From assembly GCA_964609305.1 (NCBI GenBank), contig CAZSRK010000052.1, positions 1-15,133 on the forward strand: a stretch of DNA of 15,133 nucleotides, in the 5' to 3' direction. This DNA comes from CAKSXP01 sp964609305 (GTDB lineage Bacteria; Bacillota; Clostridia; Oscillospirales; Oscillospiraceae). The position numbers and the translations under genes were made by a program. A model generated the notes under the pieces. The model was not told the origin of the DNA, did no database searches, and worked only from the letters and a program-made list of their open reading frames with translations. Below are positions 12,535-15,133 of this stretch, one piece after another (within the stretch, counting starts at the first letter, position 1; every line of letters starts with the position of its first letter).

Positions 12535-14235
12535 TTATTTTTCCGGGATAAACGGCACGAGCAGATACGAATCATACTGCCCGCCCATATGGATAATATG
12601 ATTGCCCTTGTTGATGGTCGGCAGGGTCTTTCCGGGGAAGTCGGACAGGTGCATCTCGTAGGGCATACCGGAGATGGCGATCTCGACCTGCTCGCCGGGA
12701 TGGAATTTCAGTGCGGTCGGCCAGAGCCCGATCTCGATGGGCACGATCTCGCCCTTTGAGAGCTTCTGCGGGTGCTTAAAGGTATGCACCGGCTGCTCCG
12801 GGGTGCTCTTCTCCTCATCCAGCTCGCGCAGGGAGACGCGCAGACGCTCGTCGGGGCCGTTATAAAGGCGCAGCCGCGCGTTGTGATAGACGTATTTGCC
12901 CTCAGCGTCCATTTTACAGACAGAGGCAAAAATGTCCATGTCGTCGTTTCCGTCAGCCTCGACCCAGAGCTTGAGCTTCATGAATCCGGAGATCTCGGTC
13001 TCCTCATCAAAGGATATCTTAAAGCGCGCAACGCCCTTTTCGTCGTCGCCGCAGTAGGTGACTGTGGAGTGCTCGGCAGGTTTTTCATAGCTGAGAGTCA
13101 TATCAGGAGCCAGGTAGAGCTTCTTGAACTGCTGGCGCGCAAGCGGGAATTCGTTTTCGATGCGGTCGATGCAGTCGCGGCCGCCGGGATCGAGGACGGA
13201 CATGCGCACGCGCGGCGTGTTTTCCCAACCGTTGTTCTTGCCTTTCATATAATAATCGTAAAAGCGCAGCAGATCATGGGAGTGATACTCGTCGTAAAAG
13301 TCGGGCCACTCCTGCGTGTTGTGCACGCGCAGCCACTTCTCCTTTGAGGAGATCTTCTGCCATGCCTCGAAAGTGCCGCGGCAATGGATATTGGAGCACC
13401 AGCTCGCAACGACATATGCAGGGCAGACGATGTCCTCAAACGGGGCAATCTTCTCCTCCCAGAACTCGTTCATGAGGGGATACGCTTCCATTTCAGCGGG
13501 CAGGTCCTCGGTGCGCTGGTTGCCAAAGCCCATTTTAAGGCGTACGGCGGCCCAGTTTGTGATGCCTCCGCGCATATACTCGTCGACATACATATTGCCG
13601 TGGCCCTCCCACGGGGCGATGCAGGTCAGGTGGGGCGGGCGCTTGGCCGCAACATACCACTGCGTGATGCCAAGCCAGCTGTTGCCGCACATGGAGACGT
13701 GTCCGCTGCACCAGTCTTGAACGGCGAGCCACTCTATCACGTCATAGTTGTCCTCGGCGTCCTGATTGCCGAAATAGTGGGCGTCGCCCTCGCTCATGCC
13801 TATGCCGCGCAGATCCATATTGACGACCGCATATCCGTGATTGCACCAGAAGGCGGGGTCTGCGCCCTCCCATGTCTGAAGCTCGGACAGGCTGCCTTTC
13901 GGAATGCCGAAACGGTCGGGGACATTGTTCCACTCCGCTATCAGATTCAGGGTTATGTAGGAGCCGTTCTTGCCAAACACGCTGGAGTTGAGCAGTGCCG
14001 GTACCTTTTCGTCGGTGTTGGGCCGGAAGATATCGACATATATCTTTACTCCGTCGCGAAGTGTGACCGCGACGTCGCGCTCCATGATTATCTCGCAGGG
14101 GAGGGGCAGCGCGCCCTCCTCATGTACATATCCGCGCGGAAGCAGCGTTGTGCCGGGATTAAAGCCCTTGAAATTTGATTCAGGATCGCTCAGCGGTGGG
14201 GCCGGGCAATAGATCGTTCCATAATCTTTCGCCAT
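12535..14235 (-). CDS. CocE/NonD family alpha/beta hydrolase (X-Pro dipeptidyl-peptidase-like)
   Basis: 566 aa. An alpha/beta-hydrolase core begins with TLRDGVKIYVDIFRP (58-72); GYAVVNMDLRGIGMSEGD (134-151) is the family's oxyanion-side strand. The nucleophile elbow is CGNSWLG with S186. The C-terminal part (about 365-566; KLWVEADGNDDMDIF) is the jelly-roll domain typical of CocE/XPP enzymes. Known members cleave esters, beta-lactams, amides or X-Pro peptides. The usual acid position (GWYD in CocE) reads SWCSN (278-282), with Asn in place of Asp; HNTQEW (305-310) follows as in the larger subfamily with that arrangement. No signal peptide, so cytoplasmic. ATG 14235 has AAGGAG eight bases upstream. 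It is the first gene of an operon with the UroD-like gene; the natural substrate is unknown. Confidence 0.88.
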   Translation of the reverse strand: MAKDYGTIYCPAPPLSDPESNFKGFNPGTTLLPRGYVHEEGALPLPCEIIMERDVAVTLRDGVKIYVDIFRPNTDEKVPALLNSSVFGKNGSYITLNLIAEWNNVPDRFGIPKGSLSELQTWEGADPAFWCNHGYAVVNMDLRGIGMSEGDAHYFGNQDAEDNYDVIEWLAVQDWCSGHVSMCGNSWLGITQWYVAAKRPPHLTCIAPWEGHGNMYVDEYMRGGITNWAAVRLKMGFGNQRTEDLPAEMEAYPLMNEFWEEKIAPFEDIVCPAYVVASWCSNIHCRGTFEAWQKISSKEKWLRVHNTQEWPDFYDEYHSHDLLRFYDYYMKGKNNGWENTPRVRMSVLDPGGRDCIDRIENEFPLARQQFKKLYLAPDMTLSYEKPAEHSTVTYCGDDEKGVARFKISFDEETEISGFMKLKLWVEADGNDDMDIFASVCKMDAEGKYVYHNARLRLYNGPDERLRVSLRELDEEKSTPEQPVHTFKHPQKLSKGEIVPIEIGLWPTALKFHPGEQVEIAISGMPYEMHLSDFPGKTLPTINKGNHIIHMGGQYDSYLLVPFIPEK

Positions 14236-14284
14236 GTTTCGTTCTCCTTCTTGTTATAATAAGGTTGTTTATTTCGACTGAATA

Positions 14285-14313
14285 AGTATACCTTTTTTCG
14301 GGGCGTATTGCAA
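14285..14313 (-). promoter_or_regulatory. Promoter of the hydrolase/UroD-like operon
   Basis: Leftward -35 TTGCAA (14313-14308), a 17-base spacer and -10 TATACT (14290-14285). The transcript starts near 14278, leaving a leader of about 43 bases. A second, weaker TATAAC box lies closer to the gene. Confidence 0.65.
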
Positions 14314-14337
14314 TATGGCGCTTCATATTTGCTTTTG

Positions 14338-14366
14338 TTGACTTTCCGGCCAGACACAGATATAAT
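14338..14366 (+). promoter_or_regulatory. Promoter of the methyltransferase gene
   Basis: -35 TTGACT (14338-14343), a 17-base spacer and perfect -10 TATAAT (14361-14366). Transcription would start near 14373, leaving only about 15 bases before the TTG start, including the AAAAGGGGGAGGG ribosome binding site. It lies back to back with the hydrolase operon promoter, with 24 bp between the two -35 boxes. Confidence 0.75.
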
Positions 14367-14387
14367 TTCCCAAAAGGGGGAGGGACT

Positions 14388-15068
14388 TTGTATTTTGGAT
14401 GGAATGAAAAAACCATAAACTGGATGCAATCTGCCTCGGACTTCACTGGTTTCCACCGCCATCTTTGCGATTTTCTGGAGCCGCTCGTAAGTCAGGACGG
14501 GACGCTGTGCGACATCGGCTGCGGAATCGGCCTTGTCGATGTGGAGCTGGCCGGAAGATGGAGCGGCCTTTCAGTTACCTGCCTGGATCCCGACGCACCC
14601 GCGCTTGCGGCACTGGGGGAAATGGCTGCGGACAGAGGCGTCGGAAACATCAAAACAGTCTGCGCCCGTTCCGAAGAGCTGTCGGGGGAGTGGGACGTCA
14701 TCCTCTCCGTATTTTACGGCAGCGGGGAGCAGTGCCTGTCATGGCTGCCGCATTGCAAAGCGCGGCTCATATCCGTCATAGCGGACGAAAATTCGCCCAG
14801 CTTCTCAGTGCATCGCGCCCCGCGCAGGAAAACTGCGCGCAGGACGCGGGAGCTGTTTTCCGAGGCGGGATTGCACTTTTCCGAGCGCAGGCTGGCGCTC
14901 GAGTACGGACAGCCCTTCACCGATGAGCAGGACGCGCGCGATTTCATGAGTGTTTACGGTGTGGCGGAGGATACGGAGATGATAGAAACCAGGGACGAAA
15001 AGTTTCCGCTTTATTTGCCAAAAACAAAGTTATTTTCCATATTCACTGTTGAAAAAACCATAAACTGA
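14388..15068 (+). CDS. Class I SAM-dependent methyltransferase
   Basis: 226 aa. Motif I, CDIGCGIG (41-48), ends the first Rossmann strand, and D67 in CLDPDAPAL is the acidic residue that binds the adenosylmethionine ribose at the end of strand two. WDVILSVFYG (102-111) is the motif-III/IV region. The N-terminal WMQSASDFTGFHRHL resembles small-molecule methyltransferases of anaerobes, whose substrate cannot be deduced. Start: TTG at 14388, seven bases after AAGGGGG; the next in-frame ATG (residue 12-13) would remove a conserved stretch and has no binding site, and the short leader agrees with the TTG. Odd: codons 7-11 (EKTIN) and the last five codons (EKTIN) are written with the identical 18-bp sequence, bracketing the gene. 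It diverges from the hydrolase/UroD-like operon. Confidence 0.85.
   Translation: MYFGWNEKTINWMQSASDFTGFHRHLCDFLEPLVSQDGTLCDIGCGIGLVDVELAGRWSGLSVTCLDPDAPALAALGEMAADRGVGNIKTVCARSEELSGEWDVILSVFYGSGEQCLSWLPHCKARLISVIADENSPSFSVHRAPRRKTARRTRELFSEAGLHFSERRLALEYGQPFTDEQDARDFMSVYGVAEDTEMIETRDEKFPLYLPKTKLFSIFTVEKTIN
14405..14422 (+). repeat. 18-bp direct repeat, copy 1 (inside the methyltransferase 5' end)
   Basis: TGAAAAAACCATAAACTG, perfectly repeated at 15050-15067. The two copies are 645 bp apart, a multiple of three, and both are read as E-K-T-I-N. The bases just outside differ (A before and G after here; T before and A after in copy 2), so the repeat is exactly 18 bp. Confidence 0.9.
15050..15067 (+). 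repeat. 18-bp direct repeat, copy 2 (over the methyltransferase stop)
   Basis: Second copy of TGAAAAAACCATAAACTG; its last two bases are the first two of the TGA stop codon at 15066-15068. In copy 1 the same position continues as TGG (Trp). Confidence 0.9.
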
Positions 15069-15096
15069 AAACAGCTTGTTTATATATATTTTTACT
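15068..15096 (+). terminator. Possible weak terminator after the methyltransferase gene
   Basis: AAACA (15069-15073) pairs with TGTTT (15077-15081), followed by ATATATATTTTTAC. The stem is short and A/T-rich, so it is only a tentative terminator. The remaining 37 bases to the window end hold nothing recognised apart from the palindrome CCGGCCGG. Confidence 0.3.
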
Positions 15097-15133
15097 TAGT
15101 ATCCGGCCGGCAACAGCTGCAAAAAACGCCCTC

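Noticed and set aside
13384..14178. 264-codon rightward frame
   Set aside because: Entirely antisense to the CocE-type hydrolase, whose nucleophile elbow and domain order are clear.
1..15133. Search by eye for tRNA, rRNA, CRISPR arrays, transposases, integrases and known defence genes
   Set aside because: No tRNA-like T-arm pattern, no regular short repeats with spacers, and no recombinase or nuclease motifs were seen in any convincing gene.

Overview
The window looks like a chromosomal piece of a Gram-positive anaerobe of the class Clostridia, most like the gut Oscillospiraceae and relatives. The reasons are strong AGGAGG-type ribosome binding sites, sigma-A-type -35/-10 boxes, a mid-range GC content, TTG and GTG starts, an OFA-type MFS carrier, a Clostridia-style ThyX-like protein, a MarR plus heterodimeric ABC exporter operon, and the remnant of an S-layer-homology (SLH) protein. 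The assignment is an inference from gene style; there is no rRNA or other marker gene.

Layout. 1-500: the first 13 codons of a leftward gene, then a decayed region with the C-terminal end of a short-chain dehydrogenase. 507-1430 (-) is a thioredoxin reductase, divergent from an M42 aminopeptidase (1567-2604 +); both have readable promoters in the shared intergenic region. 2639-2882 is a 244-bp element with 46-bp terminal inverted repeats, between the peptidase and a leftward membrane-anchored PQQ-type beta-propeller protein (2898-4709). That gene is divergent from an OFA-family MFS transporter (4873-6084 +), which converges on a ThyX-like gene (6140-6688 -) over a shared terminator.

6893-11221 is a module with different codon taste: marR, then two overlapping half-transporter genes forming an asymmetric heterodimeric ABC exporter. 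Three copies of an AATAGCAYGCTWTT operator lie in its two control regions. The 3' end of the second ABC gene runs into a frameshifted fragment of the last SLH repeat of an S-layer-type protein, which looks like a rearrangement scar.

11521-14235 (-) is a two-gene operon: a CocE/NonD alpha/beta hydrolase followed by a UroD/MtaA-fold protein. A class I SAM methyltransferase gene (14388-15068 +) diverges from it. The methyltransferase ORF begins and ends with the same perfect, in-frame 18-bp direct repeat.

No tRNA, rRNA, CRISPR array, transposase or integrase was seen. The most unusual items are the inverted-repeat element, the SLH scar at the ABC operon, the operator set, the repeat-bracketed methyltransferase, and the ThyX-like protein lacking the usual signature.
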